From Diatrype stigma (lineage: Eukaryota > Ascomycota > Sordariomycetes > Xylariales > Diatrypaceae), in NCBI GenBank assembly GCA_022225965.2, contig JAKJXP020000053.1, positions 186,001 to 250,000 of the forward strand: a stretch of DNA of 64,000 nt, read 5' to 3'. The position numbers and the translations under genes were made by a program. Positions within the stretch are counted from its first letter, which is position 1. The number at the start of each line of letters is the position of its first letter. The notes beneath the pieces were generated by a model. That model searched no databases, was not told the origin of the DNA, and saw nothing but the letters and a program-made list of their open reading frames with translations. Shown one piece after another: positions 38,344-50,099 of this stretch.

Positions 38344-38840
38344 TTACTTGGCCGCGGGGGCCTTCTTCGTTTTCTTCGCCTCGTTCGCCTGTTCCGTAGC
38401 TTTCATTTCTGCGAGATTGAAACTGGGCCAGCATTCCTCAAAAGTCTTCCCATGCTTCTTAGCGTGATCTTCGAGCCTATTGTACAGTAGTGAGCATGGG
38501 TTTTTCGTTGATTTGCGCTTCATAAGACATACTCGGCAGACTTCGCGGTACTTTGCAACGGCTGTAAACACCACGCGCAAATCTTGTTCTGGGCCTTTAT
38601 ATTCTGTGAGATCATACGTGGGTTAGTTCATGAGCTGATTGCTGTAGTTGAGCCAAAGTAGATTGGCGGCTGCGGCTTACACTCTTCAACTGCGAGGATG
38701 GCTTCTTCGCCTTGTCGGTGTTGCCTTTGCGGTTTCGCGTGGTTTGTGCTTTAGCTCCCTATAACCACATTGTATGTCAATCAAACTTGCGCTCTGGAAG
38801 TAGACGGTCCTAAGCCAGCGGTCAAACATACGTTACCCAT
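38344..38840 (-). CDS. Small zinc-binding protein (At2g23090/zf-met2-like), four mini exons
   Basis: Minus-strand exons 38840-38832 (ATG GGT AAC only), 38758-38681, 38603-38533 and 38476-38344 join to 96 aa. Introns are 73, 77 and 56 bp, with donors GTATGT, GTAAGC and GTATGT. The product begins MGNGAKAQTTRNRKGN, a basic 4F5/SERF-like head. One zinc motif follows (ICAWC ... H..KKHGKTFEECWP). The tail is Lys/Ala-rich and ends KKAPAAK. The start, including the three-codon first exon, is fixed by the conserved MGNGAK N-terminus of the family. Small proteins of this type are widespread in eukaryotes; the function is unknown, with RNA or ribosome association suggested by composition only. Its 3' end lies 188 bp from the oxygenase stop, so the two genes are convergent. 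Confidence 0.85.
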
Positions 38841-40420
38841 GTTGACAAGTGGGAATCCCTTGGTTTATTTTGTGTGTGAAGGTGCTGTAATTAGACCAGA
38901 CGGGAAGAACTGGCAATGGTTCGTTCGGGTGGTGATCAGGATGGAGCGTTGCAAGAAGGGATAGAAGAAGAAGTGGTGGGATTTCTGGCAGGTGGGCACT
39001 GGGAAGTTCCAGCGGCTCGCTGGCGGGTTCCGGCAATTTATTAACGCTTTTGAATCTGCGACTTCCCTTTTGCCTTTTTCTTTGCTTGCGGACAACACAT
39101 TCTAATGATTCTAGAACGCCAATCGCTTATCAGGCTATCCTCAACCAGCTAGCCAACCGCGCCATTATAAGCTTCACCGCCCTAGTTGTAGTTCGACTAG
39201 GCCTAAGGCAGTCCGGGTGGATCTGTAGCCCAAGGTATCAACCAGTAGATGATAAGACTGGTGAAACTTCCGACTCGGAAGTCCCGAGTGTCTCTAAGCC
39301 GTAGTCTAGGCTTGAAATAGGTGGCAAAGTGGGTAGTAGGTACCAGGCCCAGGCGGGTAGATACTTTAAGGGTTCACTTAAAGTGCTACCTACTCCTCAC
39401 GAAGACGTGGAAAGGGCATGATAGGCTCGACGGGGTAGGTTACCCTGCAGGTGTGTAGCAATAGGTACGTTGGCGGTGGTAGGTTTCAGTGCATGTCCAC
39501 ATGTACCTATATAGCTAGGTCTATCTACCTTATGTCGGGTACATATACCAAGTACATATACGAATTACGCCTATGGTCTTGTTTCAGCGAATTGAGACTC
39601 TGCAGGAACAAGTCCCTGCTTTCACCTCCCATGAGGAACTCACCAGAAAGATGTCGTGAACCTCCCACTTTCATACCAGTTTGTCATCTCGTTCAGCCAC
39701 ATCCTGGAGCAGTTCTGGTCCTTCAGGCCGCCGAAGAGTAGGAACACGCCAACTCGGATATAGGCTCCTGGGGTTGCGGCTGGGTGAAGCATCGTCCCGA
39801 AGCAGTTGGGTGAACTGTTCTCGTCACGACGAGATAAGCAAGTAGAAGCTGCATCTACGTCATCGTCGTCTTCTCCTTCTCCTATTCCTTTTCGTTCTTT
39901 CTTTCTTCAACAGCATGACATCGTCAGAAACATCTCCAAGCCTTCTCGTTGCTATATTGATTTTTCAATAACAGCCCAGTCGAACATCACACGTCCCCCG
40001 TTTGTCTGCGAAGTGCCCCATGTGGCACTTAAATGAGACGAGCTATACTAGAGCTTCGAAGCCGTTTTCTCGGTATGGTGGATTTGATAGCAGGAAAATA
40101 CACCTACAGCTTGTGGTAGCCGCCACAGAAGAAAAGGAGAAGAAGAAAAGTACTAAGAAAGCTCACTAACTATGAAATTGGTTTTGGTGCTTGTTGTGTA
40201 ATACGAGAGGAGTAATAGTCCTGAACGAGGTGTCATGTGATTGGCGCAGGCTACTATTGTGATATTGTGATAGTGCCGGTTCATCTACTATTATGGAGCA
40301 ATCTTAGTCGACACCCACATGGTTCTAGAGCAGCCCATATAAAGCACAATAGGTCGTTAATATTTTCATCAATTCACCAGTTGCTTAGGCACGGTGACAG
40401 TGGTTATTCCGAAATACCCC
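38841..40420. other. Upstream region of the small zinc-protein gene; otherwise gene-free
   Basis: No supported gene. On the minus strand at about 39590-39800 there is a 43-codon open stretch rich in Arg and Pro that ends at a stop. It may be a decayed coding fragment, but I could not link it to a family. The rest shows only TAGGTA words. Confidence 0.4.
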
Positions 40421-40544
40421 GGCACGATGGCAGAGTGGTTATCGCGTAAGACTAGAATATAGCATCTCTCCTCATTTAAGAGGAGATGTCCATCTGGGTC
40501 ATCTTATTCCTTCGGGAGCGCAGGTTCAAGTCCTGCTCGTGTCG
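40421..40544 (+). tRNA. tRNA-Ser (anticodon AGA) with a 43-nt intron
   Basis: The acceptor stem GGCACGA (40421-40427) pairs with TCGTGTC (40537-40543) with one G-U; the discriminator base is G (40544), the serine identity base. The anticodon stem is TAAGA (40447-40451) with TCTTA (40502-40506), and the anticodon AGA is at 40454-40456. The intron, 40458-40500, follows position 37 as in other nuclear tRNA introns and can fold as a CATCTC..GAGATG hairpin. A class II variable arm (TCC-TTC-GGGA) and T arm GCAGG-TTCAAGT-CCTGC are present. The internal A box is at 40428-40438 and the B box at 40523-40533. It decodes UCU/UCC after A34-to-inosine editing. Confidence 0.93.
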
Positions 40545-40549
40545 ATTTG

Positions 40550-40556
40550 TTTTTTT
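40550..40556 (+). terminator. RNA polymerase III T-run terminator of the tRNA-Ser gene
   Basis: Seven consecutive T residues start five bases after the mature tRNA 3' end, the expected position and form of a Pol III terminator. Confidence 0.85.
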
Positions 40557-41124
40557 GCCCGTCCTGGGTCTATTGTCAAGCCCTGCTGCTTGTGTAGTCA
40601 ATTCCTCTTTTTTGCTTTTCCAACTCACGTGAACCAGTGGCTGGCAGACCGTCCGTCCCCTTAGTTCTACTACATCCTATACTCGATATCTGGTAGGCGA
40701 CGAGTCGCCGTCGGAAAACTGCTAGGCGAAAGAGATGAGGTTCTGCTTGCTACTCTTTTTAGCTGCAATCTCGGCGGTATATTGGGTGGAGTTGGTGGGG
40801 ACCAAACTCTGCCTCTGTACTGTCAAGTGCTCACCTAGCTATCGCCTATGACTTGAGACTCGGGATTAGACAGCTAGATAGTAATTAAGTGATGTTTATA
40901 TATCGCAGGGACAATAGACAACGCACGGCAACTTAATAGGTAGACTGTTTTGTACTTGTAGGGAAATAAGGGGTGGACTTATATGAACACACCACCCTTG
41001 AATCACAAAAAACACATTGTACTGAACATCTTCTAATAAAGAGCAATAGACACATCCCGACCAATTCAAAACAGTGCCATTAGAGCATACAAGTTCCATC
41101 ACAGCTCCACCACTACAGCACTTT
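40557..41124. other. Spacer between the tRNA-Ser gene and the feruloyl esterase 3' end
   Basis: No gene or notable repeat seen; it probably contains the esterase 3' UTR. Confidence 0.5.
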
Positions 41125-42935
41125 TCACACGCACGCCCAACTAAGCTCCTCAAGAGGATCTAGCCCAGATCCCAGATACGTGCTCCTCGACGGATACTTG
41201 CAATGGCGATGCCTGTACGCCACGCCCCGCGCCGCGTCATCGTCGACGAACTTCGTGCCAGTGATGGTCTCGGGCGCCGCGCCGTCCTCGACCCAAGCCA
41301 CCAGCGCGGCCAGGAGGTTGTGCTCCGCATCGAACGGGATCCCCTCGGCCGCCGCGCCCTTCTGGCCCAGGACCCAGGCGCCGGGCCCGCCGCTGCAGTG
41401 CGACATGCCCGGGACGCGGAAGAAGCGGTAGAACTGGTCCATATCCTGCGTGGTGGTGGAGGAGGAGGTGTTGGAGGAGGCGAGGAGGTGCTCGTAGAAG
41501 CGTATCGAGTTGTAGCTGGTGATCTGCTGGTCCTGCAGCCCGTGGTAGGTCAGGATCCGGCCCCCGCGGCGCGCGAAGCCGGCCAGCAACGACGACGACG
41601 ACGGCCAGGTGCGCGCGTCGCCGGGGTTCTTCTCCGCCGCGAGCAGGGCGTCGTCGATGCCGTACGTGGACGCGTCCCAGTTCGGGTCTTCGAGGACGGC
41701 GAACCGGAACCAGTCCAGAGATAAGGGGAAGGGAGCGCCGCTGTACAGCCCCGCGGCCGCCAGAATCTCGCTCCCTGGCTGCATGGCGGGGAAGAGAAGA
41801 CTCCCGTTGGGCCAGGTGTAGTCGGCGAAGATATCTTGGACTATCTGGACCTGAGCCGCAGTCAGGCAGGCTGTGTTGCTGCTGCTGCTACTGGTATTCT
41901 GCACTCCGTCGCACAGGAGAGCATCCGGCTGGAACTGGCACAGCGTTGGGTCTTCGATGATGCCGTCCAGGACGCCATCGATGCCGTCGCACTGCCGGAG
42001 CACCTCGTCGTGGATGGTCGAGTTCCACACCCCCGCCGAGATGAAATCGCCGGACCCAACCGCCCCCGTGAGGGGGAAGAAGCTCGCCCGCCAGGAGTAC
42101 AGGTTGTCGAAATCGACGGCCGGGGCGCCGGCGAGGATGCCGTCGAAGTCCTCGGGGAACATCTCGGCGGCCTTGATACCCTGGCCTCCGCCGCGCGAGC
42201 AGCCAAGGTAGTAGGATTTCCCGACCTCTTGGCCGTCGTAGAACAGCGGTGCCAGTTTCTTCGCGGCGACGGCTGATGTATGCAACCTGCAAGCGAGCGC
42301 TCGCTCGTTACAACCATATTCCAATGAGCGTGTGAGTAGGAGTACGGGTATGAGATGAAGAAGCTTACGATCTCCAGGCAAAATCTATCACTACGTCCTC
42401 GTTCTTGTAAAACGCTTCGCCGTGGGTGCCGTTATGGCCATTATTCGCCCCTACTGTTGCGAACCCATTTGCAACCCCATACGCGAGATCATCGTACGCG
42501 ATGCCTTTGACAGCATTAGTTACCCACTGCCTCGATACACTCGATCTCTTGGCTTGCTTGAGGTAAGGTAAAAGCTACAAAAGGAGGCTTCGAGCCCAAC
42601 TCACAGCCATCAAGGCCCCCGTTGCCGGTTGCTAAAGTTCGTCCGGTCCACGACTCGGGCAGCCAGATCTCATACGTTATACTTGACCGATTGGACGTCG
42701 GGATCGAAAGGGCGACGCGACACACGTCTACCGGAACGACCTGGCTCTCCCGGTTACAAGTCGGGTCATTGTCCGGGAATGTCAGGTTTGAGCCCGCTGG
42801 CACATACTGCAACTCCGTTCTGGTGGAGTTATAGACGTGCTCTTCCGGTGCGAATGAAGCACACCTCTGCTCGAAGGTGCTACGGGCTCTTAAGACGGAG
42901 AGCACAAGACTAGCAACAACCGGGAATATCATCAT
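41125..42935 (-). CDS. Secreted tannase/feruloyl esterase family hydrolase
   Basis: Minus-strand exons 42935-42605, 42504-42369 and 42286-41125 join to 542 aa (donors GTGAGT and GTAAGC). I chose the ATG at 42935 because its context (CAGCCATGA) is better and it gives a normal-length signal peptide, MMIFPVVASLVLSVL. An in-frame ATG at 42974 would add 13 residues. The mature protein begins TFEQRCASFAPEEHV. The nucleophile elbow is GCSRGGGQG, the acid Asp lies near HGLQDQQ, and the His is in MSHCSGGPG; Cys beside both Ser and His gives the family's CS-D-HC arrangement. DGIDGVLDGIIEDP resembles its calcium loop. Family role: releases ferulic or gallic acid from plant polymers outside the cell. All active-site parts are intact; the substrate cannot be told from sequence. 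Confidence 0.88.
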
Positions 42936-43845
42936 GGCTGGACCTGTTGGCCAGAGGACGGAACAGCCAGACATTCAGTTCACATTGAGGGGTAAGAAGA
43001 CGATCGATGCACTCGGGCCCGATTCAGGCCCTCATATGGAGGAGGATGCTCGCATACAGTGCTATATTACTGAGAAGTGCATATAGTTGTACTCTAAGCA
43101 GATTGGGACGAGTGTCCCGACTATCCCTGCCATGAATTGCATTTTGGAGAGTCTGGGTGATGGAGATGCTCGAGGACGATGCCTCCCATGATACCTGGAT
43201 TGCTGCCGTTCTGCCGTGTGGGATTGCTTTTCATGTGAGTTCATGTGAGTTCTCCAACTGGTGAGGGGAGCAGGGACGAGGTCGTAGTTGAAGATGGTGG
43301 GGGCACTTCGTAGTTAGGGATCTCCAGGGGTTTAAGTATGAGCGGGAGCACGTACGTAGTATGTATAATATGCTCTATAATATGTAGGACCGGTTCGCTT
43401 AGCACTCGCTGCAGGTGACCCGCATGTGTTCTAACTCCCGGAGGTCCCTTCTAGCGAAGTCTTTAGGTTCTTAACTCTTATAAGATTACCCACTAACTTA
43501 CTTCCTCTAACCTACTTCGTAGAGCTCAGGTATCTCTACTTTATCTCTACTTAGCATCTCCCCGACCGCCGACAACCCTTGAAGATGGAATGAGATAGGC
43601 ACGATAGGTAACACCTGTCGTTCTCGAAGACTATCGCCCGCAGGCTGCATGTCATACTCCATACCTACCAAATATCTATGTTCTACATACCGACATTCTA
43701 TAAACCGACAGGCTTGATTGGTCGTTCGTCTATAGTCAAGGCGACGAGCGGGTTCTCGCTGCAATCCTCCACCGAACGCTCACTCTGTACTTACCTATCC
43801 AGCTATCTCGTCTGTCCATCCAAACTGAGGTGCTCAACTCGGAAC
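42936..43845. other. Divergent promoter region of the esterase and the HhH-protein gene
   Basis: No gene seen. One GTGGGG word resembling a carbon-catabolite repressor site lies near 43295, upstream of the esterase. Repeated TATAATATG words occur near 43360-43385. Confidence 0.4.
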
Positions 43846-45080
43846 ATGACGACCATAAGAAGAGCAACAACGCCTTCTCCCTCCAGCATATCAGCTGCCG
43901 AGTTTCGGCAATTGCTGGGCGCGTACGACTCGCTCGTCGAGTCTACATCCTCTGCTAAGCCAGGTGGGTGACTTTCCTTCCGGCTAGACCCGACAAGACG
44001 AGAAAGAGAAAGAGAAAGACAGGGAGATAGAGAAAAAGAAAGAAGGATGAAAAATGACATGCAGCTAGCTAACGGATATGCACCAGCCAAGGGAGACCAC
44101 CAGAGGACCTTGCAGCAGCTCGATGCGTTCCGATATGAGGAAGCCGTAGCGGAATTCCAATCCGAAAATCCAAAACGCCCCATGAACCATGACGACGTCA
44201 AGCTTCTAGTGAATTGGAAATTGTAAGTCGAAAGCCTACTTGTTCTGTTTCTGCATAGTCCCTGCACACATATATAGTGTCTATTTTCTTTGGCGGCTTT
44301 GTAGGCTGGCCTTGCAGCCATGTAAGAGAACCACCTCTTAAGAGACGACCTACTACGCAAACTGCAGGCGGCTAGCTGAACCGCGGGAGTTGGAGATATT
44401 CCGCGCCCTACATGTCCTTGGCTGCGTAATAGCTCCCCACTACCAATGTAATGGCACCTTATGTATACCTACGAATCACGTCGAACAAGGTAGGCCCGTG
44501 GACTATCTAATGCTCTATCTATAGACGCCATGGCAAATTCCGGCCGACTCTTATGAAGCTAGTGTCGGCCAACGACGAAGTAGCAGTTAAGGATGTCATC
44601 CAGCAAGCCATGAAGCAGTATTGGGCCGACCGGGATGTAACTCGGGCGCTCAACGTTATCACTAAACTCAAAGGCATCGGCCCGGCTACCGCGTCTTTGC
44701 TTCTGTCGGTACATGACCCCGGGCACGTGATTTTCTTCTCGGATGAAGCCTTTTACTGGCTTTGCTGTGAGGGGAAGAAAGCTCCGATCAAGTACAATAT
44801 GAAAGAGTACACGGAGCTGAGTGCGGCTGCCGAGTCCCTGACAAGACGCCTGCAGGTCAGGGCGACCGATGTCGAAAAGGCAGCATATGTCTTGATGAGA
44901 CAGGAACCCCCAGAGGCGGCATCGACGGGTGGGAAAGACGCTGCTATATCCGAAACCAAGCCTACCAAATTAGAACTACCCAAGCCTTCTAAGGAACCCG
45001 GGAAAAGGAAAGTTGAAGCGGTCGGCGATAAAGCAGACCAGGGACAGCTCCGGCGTTCGAAGCGGAGGAAAGCCCCTTGA
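43846..45080 (+). CDS. Conserved fungal protein with a helix-hairpin-helix motif and basic tail
   Basis: Exons 43846-43963, 44087-44222 and 44525-45080 join to 269 aa; donors are GTGGGT and GTAAGT twice-read for frame, acceptors CACCAG and CTATAG. The middle has KLKGIGPATASLLLSV at about residues 131-146, a helix-hairpin-helix that binds the DNA backbone. HVIFFSDEAFYWLC follows, with an Asp where HhH-GPD glycosylases carry their catalytic Asp. The overall similarity to a glycosylase is weak and the catalytic Lys is not evident. The C-terminal 70 residues are Lys/Arg/Glu-rich, with GKRKVE and RRSKRRKAP as likely nuclear signals. The family looks conserved but I do not know a function; a DNA-binding or repair-like role is inference. 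Confidence 0.75.
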
Positions 45081-45803
45081 GGACCTGCGAGGTGCTGCTA
45101 TTTTGGGTGGATCGTTAATCTATAATAAAGCCCTACGCGTTCGAATGCCGAGGACCTGTTAGGCTGAACCTGGTAAGCCGGGAGAACTAAGCATGTAGAT
45201 TGCAATATACATATTGCGCCGTGCAGCCCCAAGTGCCAACGTTGAGCTACGTATGGTGCGCCTGCGCGGGGCCGGTGAAGAGGCAATCGTGTGTGGCTCC
45301 AAACCAGGTATTCGCGCCTCGTGGATTGATCAGCGCGAAGGTCTCGCTCGTCTGGGGTGAGATTGCCCCGAGGCGCCGCCAGCGCGAGGTGAGGTTGGGT
45401 TTGGGTTCGGCTCAGCGGGCCGCGGGAGCGCCACGCAAGGCGTCGCAGCGTCGAGCCAATGGCGTCGATCCTTTTTTCCCTCCTTCTCCTGGCCTTCAAC
45501 CCGGAAAGATTTCGGAATTATCGCCAAGGGGCTGGCCTGTAGTAAAAAACCAGGAACACGTCAGCCTGGTCGTTTATCGGAGCCAGGTGCCGACTCTTCA
45601 GATCGAATCCACCTCCTCGGGGCTAGATCTCGGTCTGTGGACTTCGCTTCAGTATCTTCGTCTCACTGGGCCGGCGGAGCCCGTGTGGTTTGGTATTCCG
45701 TTCTGCCCGTCATGCTTTAGCTTCCCTTTCAACTACGTATGCTACGTAGAACGCTGCATCATGGCAAACTCTATGAAATAGAGTCAAACCGCCTGTTGGC
45801 GGG
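45081..45803. other. Spacer upstream of the DUF1479 gene
   Basis: It contains an open frame of about 190 codons (45200-45781) without domain-like composition; I treat it as a chance frame in the promoter. Nothing else is supported. Confidence 0.4.
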
Positions 45804-48021
45804 ATGACTTCTCGTCAGTTTTTTCTTTTTCCTTGTGGCTCTTATTCCAGACTCGTTTCTGGAGACACAGCAAACAGACAGCCGGCTCCTTCCAATACAA
45901 AAGCTCTGGGATCTACACGACTTGGGCCTAAGTATCAGCCTGTGTTGTGCGACGCGTGGTGCCACATGAACATCCCGAACGCGAATGCGATCGCGATGCC
46001 GGGCCTCACTTCGCACCGCGATGCCGCCGTCGATGCCTCGTTCACCGACTTCCTCTCTCTGCCGTACCCAAACAGCAACGACGACCCGCTACCCCTCCCG
46101 GAGCGATTCGCTCGGTTGAAGCACAAGCTCGTCGCGGGCCACGAGGCCGCCATCACCGAGTCGTGGTACCGGCTGCTGCGGCGGCTGCGGGAGGAGGCCG
46201 ACCACATCGCCGCCGTCGGGACCGACATCGTCCCGACCATCGACTACCTGGACATCCACGACCCGGAGCGCGCGGCGGCCTTCACCGCGGCGCTGAAGCA
46301 GCGCGGCGTCGCCGTCGTGCGGCGCGTCGTGCCGCCCAACGTCGCCGCCGCCTGGAAGGAGGAGACGCTGGAGTACGTCGACCAGAGCCCGAGTCCGAGG
46401 CCCCCGCGCGCTCCCGCTGCGACACGGCCGCCGGGCCAGAACCGCTACTACCCGGCCCCGACCGACGATGGCCCGCAGATGTTCGACCTGTACTGGAGCC
46501 CCGGGCAGGTGCGGGCGCGCGCCGACTCGCGCATGCTCGAGGCGCAGCGGTTCGTCATGCGCGCGGCGTGGCACGACGGGGGCCGCGACGACGCGCTCGT
46601 CAGCACCGACCACCCCGTCGCGTACGCGGACCGGTTCCGCGTGCGCCGGCCGGGCGACACGTCCATGGGCAAAGGGCCCCACGTCGACGGCGGCAGCGTC
46701 GAGCGCTGGGAGCCCGACGGCTACGGCCGCGGCGGCGGCACCTACCGGAAGATCTTCGAGGGCCGCTGGGAGGAGCATGATCCCGTACGTAATCCATAAC
46801 CTGATCGTCTGTTCTGTCTGTTTTGCTCTATGGGGAGAGGAATGAAGAGGGGGAGAGAGGGGAAAAGGGAAACGAGAAAGAAAGAAAAAAGAAAAGAGGC
46901 AAGAAAAGGAGAGGTACCTGATAGATTGGTCACTGATTCCGGATTCTGCGCAGTGGGACAGCAGCGCTCGGCTCGCTGCCACCAGCGACCTGTACAACGG
47001 CGCGGGCGCTTGCAGCATGTTCCGCATGTTCCAGGGCTGGCTAGCGCTGAGCCCGATCGCGCCGGGCGAGGGCACGCTGCTCGTGTGCCCGATGCTGCAG
47101 CTCACGACGGCCTACCTGCTCCTGCGGCCGTTCTTCCAGCCGCGGTTCCCGAGCGGCTTCGACCTCGGCCTCGACTTCGACTTCGGCTTCTCGGCCGGCG
47201 GTCCCAATCTCGGCCCGGGATCCGGTCCCGGTTCCGATGATCATCCGCACCCTCATCCTCATCCTCATCTCTTCCACGATAATAACAACAGCCACACCAC
47301 CACCAACACCACCAACGACGAAAACGCAGACAACGACGACCCAGACTACTACTTCCTCCACGAGAGCAACTGGACGCTGCAGCCGCGGCCCTTCGACAGC
47401 GTGGTGCAGGGCGCGGTGCCGGGCCACATCCAGGAGCTCAGCGACGCGCTGCACCCGCACCTGCGGCTGGGGCGGAAGACGCTGGTGCCGGTGCCGCGGG
47501 TGGCCCCGGGGGACTGGGTGGTCTGGCACCCGGACCTGGTGCACGCGGCCGAGGCGGTGCACGGCGGGCGGGCCGACTCGGCCGCCCTGTACGTCCCCGC
47601 CTGCCCGCTGACCCAGACCAACGCGCTGTACCTGGCCCGCCAGCGGCGCGCCTTCCTGCTGGGCCTGCCGGCGCCGGACTTCTTCGGGACCACGACCACG
47701 GGCGGCGGCGGCGGCGGCAGTGGCGGCAGGAGCGGGAGCGTCGGCGGCGGGCTCGGCGGCGCCATCGTCCTGGACGGCGGTGGGGTCGTCGGCGGCGGCG
47801 GCACGGGCGGCGGCGGCGAGACGGCCCATCTCGGCCGGCCCGGCGTCCAAGACATCAACGATGCGGGCGGCGAGGACGGCCTGCGCGCCATGGGCCTGCT
47901 CGCCTTCGACGAGCCCAGAGCCGCGCCGCACGTCCAGAGGGAGGTCGTCCGGCTCGCTAACGGCATCCTGTTTCCGGATCGGTTCGACATGGGCTACAAG
48001 AGGGTGGCGAAGGACACGTGA
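45804..48021 (+). CDS. DUF1479 family Fe(II)/2-oxoglutarate-type oxygenase with low-complexity inserts
   Basis: Exons 45804-46784 and 46954-48021 join to 682 aa (donor GTACGT, acceptor GCGCAG). The conserved body begins near residue 75 (FARLKHKLVAGHEAAITESW) and includes GDTSMGKGPHVDGGSVERWE with the iron pair H293 and D295. The distal His is in WHPDLVHAAEAVH (H524 likely), and CSMFRMFQGWLALSPIAPGEG lies between. Inserts unusual for the family are HPHPHPHPH followed by Asn/Thr-rich repeats (about residues 415-450) and a Gly-rich tract (about 585-630). Family role: uncharacterised, related to bacterial YbiU. The start is uncertain: 45804 gives a presequence-like N-terminus, while in-frame ATGs at 45966 and 45996 also fit. 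Confidence 0.8.
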
Positions 48022-49567
48022 AGGATGGGGCTCGCTTGGGATTCTAACTAGTTAACCCCTCCTACCATCCCTTCTTTCTTTAGTGGCAAAGTTCTGGAAT
48101 CGCGGGATGGAGGGATCATCCTTGTTCATGGGTTGGATTCTATTTTATTCCAATGGATCAGGCACGGTGAACCGACTGTTTTTTCGACATCCGGTGGAAT
48201 AGGAGTTTCTGGTTCTCTGGATGTAGACGCGGCTGGTGACTGACCGAATATGGGTGGGCATACATACACGGCCTGGCTGGTGGTGGCAAGTGGATTGGCT
48301 CAAGGCGTCCTTATGGAATACAGGCAACATGGTCACATACAGGTCGATTACGAAGGCTGGGAGATGAAATAAAATAATCGTAGTTGAGGTATCGTTAGGA
48401 ACCCATGATACCCTACAGATTATAACGAATAGTGTCCACCTCCAGTTGTCTGCCTAGTCCTACCCATCCAGATTCATTGCGAAGAGTCGTCGTATCACAA
48501 TGGTTTACTGAGATATGTGGCTTCAGATATCAACTCAGTCGTCCTCGTGACAAGACAGGCACATGGCGTGTTGAGGCGTGAAGGTGGCAAACCTCTCCAG
48601 AGGGGCGGGTATCCCCACCAGTAGAAGTGCATGCTAGCCAAAGATATCCAAATCGTAGGGTTCAGGAACGCTACCAGTTTGATAAACAAAGTAGGAGCTC
48701 AAACGAAAACCCACTCATGCATGGAGTATCGTATGTTCCTGGTACAGCGAGGACGAAATGGGATCCTGACTTACTCAAAAGTGGTATGGAAGATGCTCGT
48801 CGACAACGTGACCCTATACGAAGGTCCTCTGAATCCAGGGTTAGGTATTTGCTATACTCACAGCTAAGGGTTGGCATATCCATTGCTGAGCTGGGCGTTG
48901 TTTTAACCTCGTGATGCTGTGCAACAATCTGAACTAGAGGATGATATCATTTAGACCGGCTTGCATGCAACATTAGGAGGCGCATATATCGACGCATCTG
49001 GCCAAGGAGTCCATCTGTGTGGAACCCACAGACCTAGAATAATAGGTCAAATAGTCGGATATTCAGAGGACAACGTCGAAAGGGGCATTGAGAAGTTCCG
49101 GGGACGTAGTAATATACCTTTTTGCGCGCGCACGTTATATGTGCGCTCGACGTTGTATGACAAGAGACCCGACTACGGTATCGATTATTAGACGTTAATG
49201 CAGAAGCGGCACGGCCGGATGTGGATCGCTTCACAGTACGGGGCGCTCCGAAACATGAGCGCTCCCGATTCGCGGAAAGCGCCTAGGCAGCGAGCTGGTT
49301 GCCCATCTGAGTCTTGGGGGGAGGAAAGGCTCGTCAACTTCATTAGTAACTGAGGTTACCATATGGAATCATCCTACACGGCGCATATCAGATCATTCTT
49401 ATGGCCTCAACAGAGTTGCGCAAACTGACGTAGCTGAAGACCCATCGCATATTGATCATTCTCTGGGTAGTGTTGAGATACGTAAGCCGCTTGCTTGCTC
49501 CCTGCGGAAACCCTGAGACATGTATAAATAGTAGCACACACACAGTATCGTTGCATGTATAGGCACC

Positions 49568-49794
49568 GCGGGGCTGGGGAACAAGATGCCCCGCTACGTG
49601 GGTTAGCGAATTGTTTAGTACACTTAGCAGCCCTAGGCGCATTGTGTAGTTTTCGTCCTCGCGCGGGGTGCTGGTCAGTCCGACACTTTAAAGGAGAGGA
49701 CTGACTTGGTGATTGGTGCGGAAATCGGGTCGGTCTTGGAGCTGCCGAACGGTCATCTCGAAGTCTCCATTGCGAGCACGATAGCTGGCCCCAC
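49568..49794. promoter_or_regulatory. Cluster of five SYGGRG (CreA/Cre1-type) sites upstream of the arabinitol dehydrogenase gene
   Basis: Matches are GCGGGG at 49568, CTGGGG at 49574, the complement of GCGGGG at 49589, GCGGGG at 49663 and the complement of GTGGGG at 49789, about 450-680 bp before the start codon. SYGGRG is the known binding word of the fungal carbon catabolite repressor CreA/Cre1, and L-arabinitol catabolism is glucose-repressed in other fungi. The word is short, so chance matches are possible; two close pairs strengthen the case. Confidence 0.5.
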
Positions 49795-50099
49795 CACCCC
49801 TCCCCCTCGCCGCCGAAGTCGCCAGGGGGGCGTATAAGCGTTGCCGAACCATTGGGCAAATGGTCATCCGAAGAGCTGTTTTCTGCTCCATGGCCCGAAT
49901 CGGGAAGCGACTCTGGAACAGCTGGCTTTGTGGCACAAGTGGATCGGAGCTCCTTGGTGACAAGCGCCTGGATTTAAGTCCGTTGATAGGAAACTTTGCC
50001 TTGTGACCAGAATTGTGGACGGTGATGGGAGAAGGACGAGGGAGGTACGTACGAGGGGAACTCCACCGGAGCAAACTTCAAGTCGATCGAAAGCAGGCC

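Noticed and set aside
39590..39800. Minus-strand open stretch of about 43 codons, Arg/Pro-rich
   Set aside because: It is short, ends in a stop, and could not be tied to a family or splice sites.
45200..45781. 193-codon frame upstream of DUF1479
   Set aside because: Composition is not protein-like, there are no motifs or splice partners, and its position fits a promoter.
47041..47931. Antisense frame of about 300 codons over the DUF1479 gene
   Set aside because: Shadow of a GC-rich exon; composition is biased and no motif is seen.
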